DNA from: an uncultured SAR86 cluster bacterium
GTDB lineage: Bacteria > Pseudomonadota > Gammaproteobacteria > Magnimaribacterales > D2472
Length of the DNA stretch: 48,488 nucleotides
Assembly: GCA_902511575.1 (NCBI GenBank)
Contig: CABXFU010000002.1
Location: 153,444 to 201,931, forward strand
Direction: 5' to 3'
Shown here in pieces: positions 1 to 9,578 of the stretch; the stretch's first letter is position 1; every line of letters starts with the position of its first letter. The notes under the pieces were generated by a model. It saw only the letters and a list, made by a program, of their open reading frames with translations. It was not told where the DNA came from and searched no databases. Made by a program: the position numbers and the translations under genes.

Positions 1-575
1 AGCGCATTGAAGGTAATTAATGGAATAACTAATAAAATAAATATTCCAATTGCATTGACCTTGGCTTGGAGAGAAGGATCATTAATTTCAACAAATGCTG
101 GTATCGCTATTACAGAAAACATGCCCAACAGAGCCATCAACTCCCTAAGAGTTAAAAGTTTGGTTCGGTCATCATAGTCTGGAGCAAGAAAGGATGCCCA
201 CGACAGCTGAGTAATACTGCTTAATGTAAAAGCTGAATAAATTAAAAATAGACTACCAAAAAAATATAGGCCTGTTGGCTGATCAGTCATTGGCAAGAAA
301 ATTAAGTAAGTAGCAACCATAAAGACTGGCGCTGATAAAAATACCCATAATTTATGTTTGCCCCACTTTGAAGGGAATTTATCAATTAAAACTCCCATCA
401 CTGGATCAGTTAGAATATCTGTGAACCTACCTAAAAAGAAAATGACGCCAACAATAGATAATCCTAAACCAAGATCATCCGCATAAAATGGCAATATAAA
501 TATAAACATTGGCATCCCAGCAGCAGATGTTGGGAAATTTAATGCGGTAAAAGAAAGCCGCTGAAATAAATTCAT
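1..575 (-). CDS. MFS transporter, GPH (MelB-like) family, partial at window edge
   Basis: This is the N-terminal 191 residues of an inner-membrane symporter of the glycoside-pentoside-hexuronide type; its 3' part lies beyond base 1. The family's loop 2-3 signature is visible around residues 45-70 (GRFTDILTDPVMG followed by DKFPSKWGKHKLW), resembling the usual R-x-x-D...DPxxG...D-x-x-x-x-x-W-G-R pattern. Several hydrophobic helices follow. The start at 575 is the ATG of MNLFQRLSF. The CBS-domain gene ends 14 bases upstream, so the two are probably cotranscribed. GPH proteins move sugars or related solutes with Na+ or H+; the substrate here cannot be read from the sequence. Full-length members have roughly 450-500 residues. 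Confidence 0.85.
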   Translation of the reverse strand, partial: MNLFQRLSFTALNFPTSAAGMPMFIFILPFYADDLGLGLSIVGVIFFLGRFTDILTDPVMGVLIDKFPSKWGKHKLWVFLSAPVFMVATYLIFLPMTDQPTGLYFFGSLFLIYSAFTLSSITQLSWASFLAPDYDDRTKLLTLRELMALLGMFSVIAIPAFVEINDPSLQAKVNAIGIFILLVIPLITFNA

Positions 576-589
576 ATGGGGATAGGGAT

Positions 590-991
590 TTAAGCTTTAA
601 AAACGTCTCTCATTGAGATTATACCGACTAGGTGCTCTCCAGAAAAAACAGGCAAATGCCTGATCTGATTTTCAAGCATAAGTTTTTTTGCTTCTGAATT
701 AGAAGTATCTGGACAAGTAAAAATTAACTTCCTTGTCATTACATCTTTTACAGTTTTAGATTCTAATTTTTGAGCGCCGCCAGACAAAGCATATACGAGA
801 TCTCGCTCCGTTAAGATTCCAACAACAGATGATTTTGAAAGATGATCTCCTGAATCAGACTTACTTATCATCAAAGCCCCAATCTTATTTTTATTCATTA
901 AAGTAGCTGCATCAAATAAATTTGAATCCTCAGAAATGGTAAAGATGTCCCAATACTTCTGCTCATTTAAATGATCTTTAACTTTTTTCAT
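590..991 (-). CDS. tandem CBS-domain protein
   Basis: A 133-residue cytoplasmic protein made of two CBS motifs (about residues 15-72 and 82-131), which normally pair into a Bateman module that binds adenosine nucleotides or other ligands. Typical CBS features are visible: VVGILTERDLVYAL closing the first repeat, VKDVMTRK opening the second, and HLVGIISMRDVFKA closing it. There is no attached catalytic domain, so it is likely a small regulatory protein acting on a partner. It starts at an ATG 138 bases from the divergent TonB-domain gene and lies directly upstream of the MFS gene. Which enzyme or transporter it senses for is unknown. Confidence 0.9.
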   Translation of the reverse strand: MKKVKDHLNEQKYWDIFTISEDSNLFDAATLMNKNKIGALMISKSDSGDHLSKSSVVGILTERDLVYALSGGAQKLESKTVKDVMTRKLIFTCPDTSNSEAKKLMLENQIRHLPVFSGEHLVGIISMRDVFKA

Positions 992-1129
992 ATGTTATAT
1001 ATTGTGGTAGTTTTGTAACAATTCTGTGAAAGATATTAACACCCAAACTGATTTCTTGGTAATATAAAGGTACAATAATGAACGTTAAGACATTAATTTT
1101 TTATTTTTAACTATAACAATAAAACCAAT

Positions 1130-1504
1130 ATGAAATCTTTAAATACCCTCTCAGTGTTTGTTTTTGCATTTTTACTTGCTGTACCGGCTTTTGCTGGTGA
1201 TAAGGGATATGTTGGTGAAGAAGGTACAGAAATCGAAGTAACTCGAGTTTCAAGCCCTGCTCCTGAATATCCAAGAAGAGCTATAAGGCTTGGTGTTGAA
1301 GGCTCTGTAAGATTAGAGTTTGATGTAGACACAGATGGCTCAGTGCTCGATCCATATGTAGTGGAAAGTAGTCCAGCTGGAGTATTTGATAGAGCTGCTA
1401 TCAAAGCTGTTAGAAAATTCTTATATCAGCCGCCTACATACAATGGCACGTCGGTTAAAGTTAATAATGTTCAAATTGACCTTACTTTTAAACTTGCTAA
1501 CTAA
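1130..1504 (+). CDS. periplasmic TonB C-terminal-domain protein
   Basis: A 124-residue protein with a clear signal peptide (MKSLNTLSVFVFAFLLAVPAFA, cut after AFA) and then almost only a TonB C-terminal domain: APEYPRRAIRLGVEGSVRLEF, then the FDRAAIKAVRKFLYQPP segment. Classical TonB is anchored in the inner membrane by an uncleaved N-terminal helix followed by a proline-rich spacer. Here the spacer is missing and the leader looks cleavable, so this is a short TonB-domain protein and may not transmit energy by itself. It lies 31 bases upstream of the hybrid kinase on the same strand, which suggests cotranscription. Confidence 0.85.
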   Translation: MKSLNTLSVFVFAFLLAVPAFAGDKGYVGEEGTEIEVTRVSSPAPEYPRRAIRLGVEGSVRLEFDVDTDGSVLDPYVVESSPAGVFDRAAIKAVRKFLYQPPTYNGTSVKVNNVQIDLTFKLAN

Positions 1505-1535
1505 CTTTTAGTTTTAATATAGCCTAAGCATACCT

Positions 1536-4514
1536 ATGCCCATAAGACTCCAGTTACTTTTATTTGGGGTCATTGGCAATGTTCTTGTCGCTGCTATATT
1601 TATATTTTCATTTGGGTATAGAGAAAATATTCAAGAAGATTCATCAAATGAGTCTCTCCTAACTCTTTATGAATCCGCATGGTATCAAACCTACAATAAA
1701 TCTTTTGATGTCATGTCAAAATGGCTTCCAGTAACTGGAGAAAATGCATCATTCTGGGACCCTGATTCAGAAATTTTCTTAGATGAAGTGAGCTCCAGCA
1801 ACAATTACACCAATCCTCTTCTAGATACTATTAGCGCCAATAGAATTGGAGATGCTCAATATTTAATTGAATTATTTTTTGAAGAAGAGCTTGATTATGG
1901 AAACTTGAGTTATGTGATGGCTTATTTTCCATCTGGTGAAAGAATTTATTGTGGTAGTGCTTTAGATTTACTGGGTGTTGACCCCTGCTCTCCAGCAGCA
2001 CGTCCTGACTTTTTTAGTTATCTAGATTCATTTCTTCAAGATGCCTCGAGCAGACCCAGACAGTCCATTGTAAAAATTAAAGATAAAAATGAAGAGCAAG
2101 CGTCTACATTAAATCAAGCCTTAAGTTTTCCAATTAAAGTGGAAGGCGAAACTTTGGCTGTAATAGCACTAGGTGTAGATATCAGGAAAGGTCTAGAAGT
2201 TTTTGAAGATGAATTTGAAGTTAGGACTGCAATTAATACTGACTCTGGTTTGATATCACTCAATGATTATTATCAACAATTTGGCGATACGGAAGATGAT
2301 CTTTTTGATATTGAAAATTTTAACAAGCTAACTGACAAAGCAGCTTCATTCAAGGCGGTAAATGGTTCTAGGCACTCAGAAAAAGATACTGAACTTGGAA
2401 CTTCAGTTACCCTCCTGCCTTTGAGTACTTTTTTATCAGCAGATGAAGCGCAATTATTTATTTTTAAAGATGAGCGAGAAAATATACTAAGAGCAGCCAA
2501 TGTCTTAAATGTAACTTATGTAGCTGCTATATCATTTGTAATATTTATTATTTCACTTATAGCATTTATTACCACCAGAACTTTTGGTGGGATCACCAAA
2601 GCCATTGAGGTTCTAGAGGGCCTAACAAAGGGTGATCACACTCAAGAAATGCCTGTGAGAAAAGGAATCCTTGCATCTGAAAAAGATGAAGTTGGGCAGC
2701 TCTCTGCAGCTCTAGGGACTTACAAATCTCATTTAGTAGAAATGGAATCTATTAGGGAAGAACAAGCAAAACGAAGACACGAAAGAGATGAAGTAATTAT
2801 TGAGAAGATGACAGCACTTGCAGATCAGCTTGATGGAAGTGCAAGAACTCTCATTCTAAATGATATTAAGAAGATGAATGAGCTTGCTGATAATGCTGAT
2901 AGAAATTCAAGCGAAGAAGCCTCAGTCGAATTGATGCTAGTTGCTTTTTCAAGGATGTCCGACGAAGTCAATGGTTTGATAGATGCAAGAACTAGCGAAA
3001 TGGAAACTGCGAGAGATGAGGCTAGAGATGCTAGTGATCAAAAAACAAAATTCTTTGCAAACATGAGTCATGAATTAAGAACTCCATTGAATGCCATTCT
3101 TGGTTATGGAGAAATGCTGTATGAAGACTGCGAAGACTTAGGTTATGACGACTTGCTTCCTGATCTGAAAAAAATTACCTCATCAGGCACCCACCTTCTA
3201 TCATTAATTAACAATATTTTAGATCTTTCAAAAATTGAAGCTGGAAAAATGGAGCTATTTGTAACTAGTTTTGAAATTGAAAATATGGTCCAAACAATTA
3301 AGGATGTATCTGAACCTTTAGCTGCGAAAAATGACAATGGCTTTGTAATTAATCTTGATGGTGCTATGGGCTCTATGTCTCAAGATGAAACAAAGCTCAG
3401 ACAATGTCTTACTAACTTTCTCAGCAATGGTTTTAAATTTACTAAAAACGGTACTGTTACATTAGATGTAAAAGCCAGGCTGGAGGGTGACGTAGAATTT
3501 GTAGACTTTGCTGTTATTGATACTGGAGCAGGAATGAGCCCAGAAGGTGTTGCTAAGGTTTTTGAAGAGTATACGCAAGCTGAACGCTCAACATCAGCAA
3601 ATTATGGTGGTACTGGCTTGGGGCTTCCAATCTCAAAGAAATTTGCAGAAATGATGGGTGGCGATGTCATAGTCACCAGCGAGGAAGGTGTTGGCTCAGT
3701 CTTTACGATGTCTGTTCCTAGAGAATGTCCTGAATACAATGAAGATGAAGTCGAAGGAAACGTAATTAATCTAGACGATCAAGATAATTTAGTGGTTTTG
3801 GTTGACGATGATGTGGCAATGCATGATTTAATCAAAAGAACAATTTCTAAGTTAAATCTTACTTTGCTTGGTGCGACTAATAGCGAAAAAGGAATGGAGC
3901 TTATTCGAGAAGTGAAGCCAAAACTTATTTTGCTTGATGTGTTAATGCCAGGTCGAGATGGATGGTCTTTACTCAAAGAATGCAAAACAGACAAGGATCT
4001 TAAAGACATTCCAGTTATTATGATTAGCCAACTCAATCAATCAAACCTTGCCTCCTCTCTTGGAGCAAATGATTATCTAACCAAACCAATCGATAGAACC
4101 CATTTCATCAATACGCTTAAGAGAATATTGGGTACAGATACACAAAACCAGAAAGTATTGGTGATAGATGATGATAAAGATGTAAGGGAGCTGCTTTCAA
4201 GGCTGTTAAAAGATGCCGGCTATAGACCAATCGATGCCCGAGATGGCAAAGAGGGTCTTGAGAGAACTAAAGATGAGCCAGCATTGATAATTTTGGATTT
4301 AGAAATGCCTAGAATGGATGGGTTTGAGTTCTTAGATAACTATATTAAAGATGTGCCAGAAGAAAAAAGAGCTCCTGTTCTCGTGTTCTCTGGGAAGGAT
4401 TTAACCGATGTGCAGGAAGATCTTTTAAAGGAGAGAGTGATTGGACTAGTCAAAAAAGATGATGTGTCCATGGACAAACTTTCACAAATGATCCAAGGAA
4501 TTGTTAAGAGCTAA
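1536..4514 (+). CDS. membrane hybrid histidine kinase with two C-terminal receiver domains
   Basis: A 992-residue sensor kinase. A membrane helix at about 7-27 and another at about 325-348 enclose a periplasmic sensor region of about 300 residues that I cannot assign to a family. A HAMP-like segment and coiled coil follow, then HisKA with the phospho-accepting His512 ([10 protein letters not shown]), then HATPase_c with the N box near 625-635, DTGAGM near 661 and [10 protein letters not shown] near 690. Two REC domains follow: the first has the VDDD acidic cluster near 757 and Asp801 in LLDVLMP; the second has IDDD near 876 and Asp921 in LDLEMP. There is no HPt or output domain, so phosphate probably passes to a separate protein. 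Its stop codon overlaps that of the convergent REC gene by 4 bases, and that operon is a plausible partner. Confidence 0.93.
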   Translation: MPIRLQLLLFGVIGNVLVAAIFIFSFGYRENIQEDSSNESLLTLYESAWYQTYNKSFDVMSKWLPVTGENASFWDPDSEIFLDEVSSSNNYTNPLLDTISANRIGDAQYLIELFFEEELDYGNLSYVMAYFPSGERIYCGSALDLLGVDPCSPAARPDFFSYLDSFLQDASSRPRQSIVKIKDKNEEQASTLNQALSFPIKVEGETLAVIALGVDIRKGLEVFEDEFEVRTAINTDSGLISLNDYYQQFGDTEDDLFDIENFNKLTDKAASFKAVNGSRHSEKDTELGTSVTLLPLSTFLSADEAQLFIFKDERENILRAANVLNVTYVAAISFVIFIISLIAFITTRTFGGITKAIEVLEGLTKGDHTQEMPVRKGILASEKDEVGQLSAALGTYKSHLVEMESIREEQAKRRHERDEVIIEKMTALADQLDGSARTLILNDIKKMNELADNADRNSSEEASVELMLVAFSRMSDEVNGLIDARTSEMETARDEARDASDQKTKFFANMSHELRTPLNAILGYGEMLYEDCEDLGYDDLLPDLKKITSSGTHLLSLINNILDLSKIEAGKMELFVTSFEIENMVQTIKDVSEPLAAKNDNGFVINLDGAMGSMSQDETKLRQCLTNFLSNGFKFTKNGTVTLDVKARLEGDVEFVDFAVIDTGAGMSPEGVAKVFEEYTQAERSTSANYGGTGLGLPISKKFAEMMGGDVIVTSEEGVGSVFTMSVPRECPEYNEDEVEGNVINLDDQDNLVVLVDDDVAMHDLIKRTISKLNLTLLGATNSEKGMELIREVKPKLILLDVLMPGRDGWSLLKECKTDKDLKDIPVIMISQLNQSNLASSLGANDYLTKPIDRTHFINTLKRILGTDTQNQKVLVIDDDKDVRELLSRLLKDAGYRPIDARDGKEGLERTKDEPALIILDLEMPRMDGFEFLDNYIKDVPEEKRAPVLVFSGKDLTDVQEDLLKERVIGLVKKDDVSMDKLSQMIQGIVKS

Positions 4515-4876
4515 GATCCTACAAAGGCCTCAATTTTTCCAAGCAGCCTTTTAAAATCAACAGGCTTGGTATCAAAATCATCCGCCCCACATTCTAATGC
4601 TTTCTGCTTATCTGACTCTAAGGCATGTGCAGTCAGAGCAATAATTGGTATAGAGCTTATGGAGTCATCAGCTTTTGCCTGAATCGTTGCTTCCCAACCG
4701 TCTAAAACAGGAAGACCCATATCCATCAAAACTAGATCGGGAGATTCGGTTCTCATCATGTCTAAACCCGCTTGACCATCAAATGCCATAATAATTTCAT
4801 AGCCTCTTCGTGAAAGCCTGCGAGATAACATGTCTCGATTCATTTCATTGTCTTCAACATAAAGTAATTTTGCCAT
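4511..4876 (-). CDS. single-domain response regulator (REC)
   Basis: A 121-residue stand-alone receiver domain: acidic pocket Glu8/Asp9 (LLYVEDNE), phospho-acceptor Asp52 (LVLMDMGLP), the conserved Thr in IIALTAHA and the conserved Lys in DDFDTKPVD. It resembles the receiver modules fused to hybrid kinases and may shuttle phosphate between kinase and output proteins, as CheY- or DivK-like proteins do. It is the last gene of the minus-strand operon, 4 bases behind the GGDEF gene, and its stop codon overlaps that of the convergent hybrid kinase. Confidence 0.92.
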   Translation of the reverse strand: MAKLLYVEDNEMNRDMLSRRLSRRGYEIIMAFDGQAGLDMMRTESPDLVLMDMGLPVLDGWEATIQAKADDSISSIPIIALTAHALESDKQKALECGADDFDTKPVDFKRLLGKIEAFVGS

Positions 4877-4880
4877 TGTA

Positions 4881-6368
4881 TTAGTCTCCTACTAACTCAC
4901 TATCAATTAATTTAAATCTATTTCTACCATCTTTTTTAGCCTCATAAAGTCTTTCATCAGCTTTGTTAGTCAAATCAGCAGAGGTTTCAGTTTCTGTCGA
5001 AAATGCTACTCCGCCGCTTGAGCTAACCTTAATATCTGTGCCATCAAAATTAACAACATTGCTATTAATTTTTTTGATCAGTTTTGTACAAAATTCCTTT
5101 GCTTGATCTGGGTCAAGATAAAGAATCGCTAAAAACTCTTCTCCCCCTATTCTACCAACTATGTTAGGCGAGGAAATCTCTGTCTGTAACAATTGTGCAA
5201 AAGATATCAATACTGCATCCCCTCCTGCATGACCATAGTTATCATTCACTTGCTTGAAAAAATCAATGTCGAACATTATGGTTGCAAATTGACGATCTTT
5301 TGATTGTTTTGAATTGTCCATGGCTTCATCTAAAGCCTCAAAAATTACTCGACGATTATAAATACCAGTCAGTTGATCTGTTGTTGCCTGAATATGTAAT
5401 TTATTTACCAGTTCTTTTTCACGTTCACGCCAAAATTTTCTTTCTAAAGCAGCTACAACTTTGGCAAGTAAAATAGTTCCATTGATGGGTTTAGGAAGAT
5501 AATCTTGAGCGCCTAATTGAATACATTTAGAAATACTATCAACATCATTAAATGCTGAAACCATTATCACGGGCAATGATTCCGAGTTATGCTCTTTTCT
5601 AAAAGTTTTTAACAATTCTAATCCATTGATATCTGGCAGTATCACATCCAATAAAATAAGATCAGGTGTTTTTTTAAAGACCTCAGCAATTGCAGTATTT
5701 CCATCATAGGCTGTTCTGCATGTGAGGCCCTGCATGGATAAACGCCTTTGTAGTACCTCACAATTTGTTACATTATCATCAACAATTAGAATATCTGATT
5801 CTTTGATCTCATCACCAAGAGTAATGGAATACTCTATGTCACCCAGAGATTTAAAAAGAGCTTCTGCTGATTCAAGCTGATTAGAAGAATTATCATTCTT
5901 AGGATCAATTGCTTCACCGCGAATGTAATCTACAAAGTTTTCTATTGCAGTTTCAGTCTCTCTTGCAAGATTTATAATTTGCTGAAAATCCTCTAAAGTG
6001 CTTTCTTCAAGATCATCCTCATAGTCTTCCATTAATATTTCACTGTAACCAATGATTGCATTCAGGGGAGTTCTTAAATTGTGACGAAGTTCTGAATATT
6101 CCTCTGGTGATTTCTTAGAGGCGTCTGCATTTGCGCCAGTATTTTGCACAAAAGCAACCTCATACTGATCTATTAACTGAGAGCAGGATGATTTTATTTG
6201 CTCGATTTCATCATCAGATTGAAGATCAGCTTCATGCAGAACTTTCTCAACCATGTCTACATAATCAAAAATTGCATTAGCAGGCGTAATAAAGTCTTGC
6301 TTGATTTGAGTAAGAACAATCTCTTCTGCACCTTTGGATGTTTCTTTTGGAGTAAGCTTATCCATCAT
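4881..6368 (-). CDS. HisKA-like / REC / GGDEF diguanylate cyclase
   Basis: A 495-residue cytoplasmic protein in three parts. Residues about 85-150 look like a HisKA dimerisation domain with His96 ([16 protein letters not shown]), but no HATPase domain follows, so it cannot phosphorylate itself. Residues about 190-310 are a REC domain with phospho-acceptor Asp241 (LLDVILPD). Residues about 325-490 are a GGDEF domain with an intact GGEEF active site at 408-412 and the upstream DIDFFKQVND motif, so c-di-GMP synthesis is expected. The positions where an RxxD product-inhibition site would lie read SSPN, so the usual feedback site is absent. The start ATGATG overlaps the stop of the EAL gene (ATGA coupling). 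The HisKA-like part may be phosphorylated by the neighbouring hybrid kinase. Confidence 0.92.
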   Translation of the reverse strand: MMDKLTPKETSKGAEEIVLTQIKQDFITPANAIFDYVDMVEKVLHEADLQSDDEIEQIKSSCSQLIDQYEVAFVQNTGANADASKKSPEEYSELRHNLRTPLNAIIGYSEILMEDYEDDLEESTLEDFQQIINLARETETAIENFVDYIRGEAIDPKNDNSSNQLESAEALFKSLGDIEYSITLGDEIKESDILIVDDNVTNCEVLQRRLSMQGLTCRTAYDGNTAIAEVFKKTPDLILLDVILPDINGLELLKTFRKEHNSESLPVIMVSAFNDVDSISKCIQLGAQDYLPKPINGTILLAKVVAALERKFWREREKELVNKLHIQATTDQLTGIYNRRVIFEALDEAMDNSKQSKDRQFATIMFDIDFFKQVNDNYGHAGGDAVLISFAQLLQTEISSPNIVGRIGGEEFLAILYLDPDQAKEFCTKLIKKINSNVVNFDGTDIKVSSSGGVAFSTETETSADLTNKADERLYEAKKDGRNRFKLIDSELVGD

Positions 6369-7462
6369 CTGGTCTCCTTAGTTTTAAATGAATCCAGAAA
6401 ATCTGGACGATGCATCAAATAGCCTTGGCCAATTTTGCATCCCAGATCTAACATCATTTTTTTATCATCTTCAGTCTCTATCCCTTCACCTATCATTTCC
6501 AATTGGAGGTCCTCGCATACTTCTGAGACAAAGCTAATGAGTCTAGCGGTAGACGCATCAGAAACATTAAAAGTAAAATGCTTATCTAATTTAACGACAT
6601 CAATAGGAAGATCTCTAACGTATTTCAATGATGCATAACCAGCACCAAAATCATCTAAAGCAATTTTAATACCTTTGCCTTTTAAAATACGCAATGATTC
6701 AGAAGCAACATTAATATCTGCAAGCTCAGCAGTTTCAGTGACCTCAAGCCCAAACTGATTAGGAGCGAGCTGATGTTTTTCTACAAAATCTGTGAATATT
6801 GAACAAAACTCTGGATGCATGATGGTATGAGCTGAAACATTTAAATATAAAGTTGCTTCTTTAAATCCTATTTCTTCTTTAATTTCAAAGAATTTTTCTA
6901 ACTGAACAAGTGATTCCAAAACAACTAAGGAAAAAAGGCTTTCTCCCTCTATTTGAGGAATTATTTGATCATTTGGCAAATATCCACCTTCGCCATCCTG
7001 CAGTCTTAATAGAGCTTCGATTCCAGTTACTTCATTTGTCTCAAGATTGACTTGCTTCTGATAAGCCAATTCAATGCGCTGATGCTCTATACAATCGATA
7101 GTTTTTCTCAATGCATCAAGGCCCGATCTTGAAGAACACAATAATTCTATCAACATGATGCCGTTTGAAATATCCACGGGAATCATGTGCACTCGAGTAC
7201 GCATAAAAAAGTTAATTTCCCTCAGAGAAATCTCTATGGGTGTATCGTAATAAAGAGCAATAGAATCTAGATCACCAAAATTATTGGTAATTTTTTCATC
7301 AATTTTTACAACTGAGAGCTCACTTAATGAATCTAAATTAAAAATATAGTTGGCTGCAATATTTGCCCAAGCAATTGAACCATCTAGCTCATAGATAATA
7401 TATGGGCTTGGGTGGTGTTGTAATGATTTAGTTAAATAATTTAGCTCTTGATCAGAATGCAT
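6365..7462 (-). CDS. EAL-domain c-di-GMP phosphodiesterase with PAS-like N terminus
   Basis: The C-terminal part (about residues 115-362) is an EAL domain with its catalytic set intact: Glu149-Ala-Leu151, Asn208 in LNVS, Glu240 in EVTE, Asp270-Asp271 in LDDFGAGYASL, Lys291 and GEGIET. It should hydrolyse c-di-GMP to pGpG. The first 100 residues look like a degenerate PAS fold (YELDGSIAWANIAANYIF) and may sense a ligand. I place the start at the ATG at 7462; a TTG at 7471, which would overlap the upstream stop codon, is the alternative. It is cotranscribed with the GGDEF protein, so synthesis and breakdown of c-di-GMP are encoded side by side. Confidence 0.9.
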   Translation of the reverse strand: MHSDQELNYLTKSLQHHPSPYIIYELDGSIAWANIAANYIFNLDSLSELSVVKIDEKITNNFGDLDSIALYYDTPIEISLREINFFMRTRVHMIPVDISNGIMLIELLCSSRSGLDALRKTIDCIEHQRIELAYQKQVNLETNEVTGIEALLRLQDGEGGYLPNDQIIPQIEGESLFSLVVLESLVQLEKFFEIKEEIGFKEATLYLNVSAHTIMHPEFCSIFTDFVEKHQLAPNQFGLEVTETAELADINVASESLRILKGKGIKIALDDFGAGYASLKYVRDLPIDVVKLDKHFTFNVSDASTARLISFVSEVCEDLQLEMIGEGIETEDDKKMMLDLGCKIGQGYLMHRPDFLDSFKTKETR

Positions 7463-7467
7463 GCGTA

Positions 7468-7935
7468 TCAACCGTATAATTTACTTTGTTTTATTTGCTC
7501 ATCTACTAATTCAACAAAGTCTTCTGCAAATGTAATTTTTATAAACTCCCAAATTTCAAGATGTTTTGGTTCTTTAAAAAGTGTTTTGAATGAAATTAAC
7601 ATAGCGGTCCACTCGTCCTCATCGAGCATACCAATTTTAAATTGGTAAAACTGATTCTCTCTTGCTCGAAGCATCACGCTAAAATAGGTTAAATAAACTG
7701 CATTCTCTTCTTTGGTTAATTCCTCATTATTTCTGAGCTTTATTTTGGTATCTACCAAAATAGGTTTCATGCCAGCTAAGGCAACTTTTTGATGGGAATC
7801 AGCAATGTTCTGTCTTGCATTTGCTCTGGCAACTCTATTTTGTTCTTTTAATTCAGTCACCAAAAAATAAACGGTTACCAGTACTGTAAATGGACCTACA
7901 GTCTGGAGAATCAGAATAATATTTTCGAAAGTCAC
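7468..7935 (-). CDS. membrane-anchored protein of unknown function
   Basis: 155 residues with one N-terminal membrane helix (about residues 5-27, IILILQTVGPFTVLVTVYFLV), then a charged helical region rich in Glu, Lys and Asn. No known domain is recognised. Small proteins of this layout, one helix plus a helical cytoplasmic part, are common in marine bacteria. The only reasonable start is GTG at 7935; no ATG lies near. It is the first gene of the operon with EAL, GGDEF and REC proteins, so a role in that signalling route is possible but unproven. Confidence 0.7.
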   Translation of the reverse strand: MTFENIILILQTVGPFTVLVTVYFLVTELKEQNRVARANARQNIADSHQKVALAGMKPILVDTKIKLRNNEELTKEENAVYLTYFSVMLRARENQFYQFKIGMLDEDEWTAMLISFKTLFKEPKHLEIWEFIKITFAEDFVELVDEQIKQSKLYG

Positions 7936-8028
7936 TAGTAAGCTATATGTGTATTTTTATTACTTTAATATAAGGTTTTTTTAGAAGTCGGTAAAGAAAC
8001 TTATGGATATAAAAAAACATTTCTCAAG

Positions 8029-8034
8029 TATAAT
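8029..8034 (+). promoter_or_regulatory. -10 element of tRNA-Arg(ACG)
   Basis: A perfect TATAAT lies 9 bases before the mature 5' end of the tRNA. The expected -35 position (8006-8011) reads GATATA and is a poor match. No other coding start fits, so this most likely drives the tRNA gene. Confidence 0.45.
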
Positions 8035-8042
8035 AATCGCGT

Positions 8043-8119
8043 GCGCCCGTAGCTCAGCTGGATAGAGTACTTGGCTACGAACCAAGGGGTCGGGAGTTCG
8101 AATCTCTCCGGGTGCGCCA
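8043..8119 (+). tRNA. tRNA-Arg(ACG)
   Basis: A 77-base cloverleaf with encoded CCA. The acceptor GCGCCCG pairs with CGGGTGC (one G-U at 3:70), the D arm is GCTC...GAGT, the anticodon stem is CTTGG/CCAAG, and the loop CTACGAA gives anticodon ACG at 8077-8079. The T arm contains GTTCGAATC. The A34 should be edited to inosine, so the tRNA reads CGU, CGC and CGA. It differs from the tRNA at 37512-37588 at only three positions. Confidence 0.97.
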
Positions 8120-8123
8120 AATA

Positions 8124-9569
8124 TTATTTAGGATTATAAAACTTCAACGTTGAATCTTTGATTGAAAATAATCTGACTAAAAAAATATCTTTTAAGTAAT
8201 TTTGATATTGACGCCATGGTGACTTCTTGCCTTGTTTAGGCAATCTATCTAGAGCTCTTTGGACATACCCAGAGGTGAAATCAATATATTCATCATCTAC
8301 AATTGCGTTTGGATCTTCCTCAGGAAGACAAGTGGTGACTCCCTGCTTATCCATTTGATTTAAAAGTCTACAAACATATTCGCATGTAAGATCTGCTCTA
8401 AGCGTCCAAGAAGCATTAACGTAGCCAAAAGAAAAAGCAAGATTTGGCACTCCACTTAACATCATTCCTTTGTATGAAAGTTTGTTATGTGGTTCAACTT
8501 TAATCTGATCAACGGATACCTCTATGTCATTTAAAGCATTAATTTCTATTCCTGTTGCTGAAACAACAATATCTGCATCTATGACCTCTCCAGATTTAAT
8601 TTGAATTCCATCCTCAGTGAATCGATCTATATGATCAGTAACTACAGATGCTCGCCCCGCTTTGATTGCATTGAACAAATCGCTATCAGGAACAAGACAC
8701 ATACGCTGATCCCACGGGTTGTATCTTGGTGTGAAGTGTTTCTCCACATCAAACTCATCCCCTAACTCTTCACGAACTAAATTAATCAATCTTTCTTTAA
8801 CTTTTTCAGGATATTTTCTTGATAGGTAAAAACCTAGACTGGTTCTTAAAACATTTTTCCATCTGATTAAAAAATAAGTTAAACGAGTAGGTAAAATTTT
8901 ATTTAATGCTTTGCTCCATGAATCCTCGCCAGGCGCAGAAACCACATAACTAGGAGATCTTTGTAACATGGTTACATGCTTAGCTTTCTCAGCAATAGCA
9001 GGAACTAATGTTACGGCAGTTGCCCCGCTTCCAATGACTACAACTTTTTTATTTGAGTAGTTCATGGCTTCATCCCAAAACTGTGGATGAATGAGCCTGC
9101 CCTTAAATTCATCTTGAGAAGAAAATTCTGGCATGTAGGGTTTGTCATAACTGTAATAACCACCGCATAGAAACAAGAAGTTACAAGTCATGGCTAATTG
9201 CCGGCCATTACTATCAATCGTTAATTCCCATATTGATTTTTCTGAAACCCAATTAGAAGCAATGACTTTTTGATTAAAAATAATCTTTTTTCTCAGATCA
9301 TACTCATCAACTGTTTCATTGAGATACTCTAAAATGGAGGGACCATCTGCAATTGATTTCCTATGAATCCAAGGCTTAAAACGAAAGCCAAGGGTATGCA
9401 TATCGGAGTCAGAACGGATACCAGGGTATTTAAATAGATCCCAAGTTCCTCCAAGCGATTCTCTGCCTTCTAAAATTGCAAATGATTTATCCGGACAGCT
9501 TTTTTGTAGATTATAGCCAGCAGCTATGCCAGAGATTCCTGCTCCAACTACAATGATATCTTTATGCAT
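8124..9569 (-). CDS. FAD-dependent monooxygenase, Baeyer-Villiger type (EtaA-like)
   Basis: A 481-residue flavoprotein. The FAD-binding Rossmann motif GAGISG is at residues 9-14, the Baeyer-Villiger fingerprint FKGRLIHPQFWD at 155-166 (pattern FxGxxxHxxxW[P/D]), and the NADPH-binding motif GSGATA at 180-185, followed by MLQRSPSYV. Known members use NADPH and O2 to insert oxygen next to a carbonyl or to oxidise sulfur or nitrogen; the sequence resembles the EtaA/MymA branch. Its substrate is unknown, but lipid-like ketones would suit the nearby P450 and sterol-desaturase-like genes. It is read 9 bases behind the M28 peptidase gene, and its stop lies 4 bases from the tRNA-Arg gene. Confidence 0.92.
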   Translation of the reverse strand: MHKDIIVVGAGISGIAAGYNLQKSCPDKSFAILEGRESLGGTWDLFKYPGIRSDSDMHTLGFRFKPWIHRKSIADGPSILEYLNETVDEYDLRKKIIFNQKVIASNWVSEKSIWELTIDSNGRQLAMTCNFLFLCGGYYSYDKPYMPEFSSQDEFKGRLIHPQFWDEAMNYSNKKVVVIGSGATAVTLVPAIAEKAKHVTMLQRSPSYVVSAPGEDSWSKALNKILPTRLTYFLIRWKNVLRTSLGFYLSRKYPEKVKERLINLVREELGDEFDVEKHFTPRYNPWDQRMCLVPDSDLFNAIKAGRASVVTDHIDRFTEDGIQIKSGEVIDADIVVSATGIEINALNDIEVSVDQIKVEPHNKLSYKGMMLSGVPNLAFSFGYVNASWTLRADLTCEYVCRLLNQMDKQGVTTCLPEEDPNAIVDDEYIDFTSGYVQRALDRLPKQGKKSPWRQYQNYLKDIFLVRLFSIKDSTLKFYNPK

Positions 9570-9578
9570 TAATACTTC

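Noticed and set aside
1111-1404. Minus-strand frame of 97 residues
   Set aside because: It is antisense to the TonB-domain gene, with serine/threonine-rich, shadow-like composition.
8043-8123. tRNA-Arg as attachment site of an integrated element
   Set aside because: No integrase gene is present and the second copy is a complete working tRNA, not a short att repeat.
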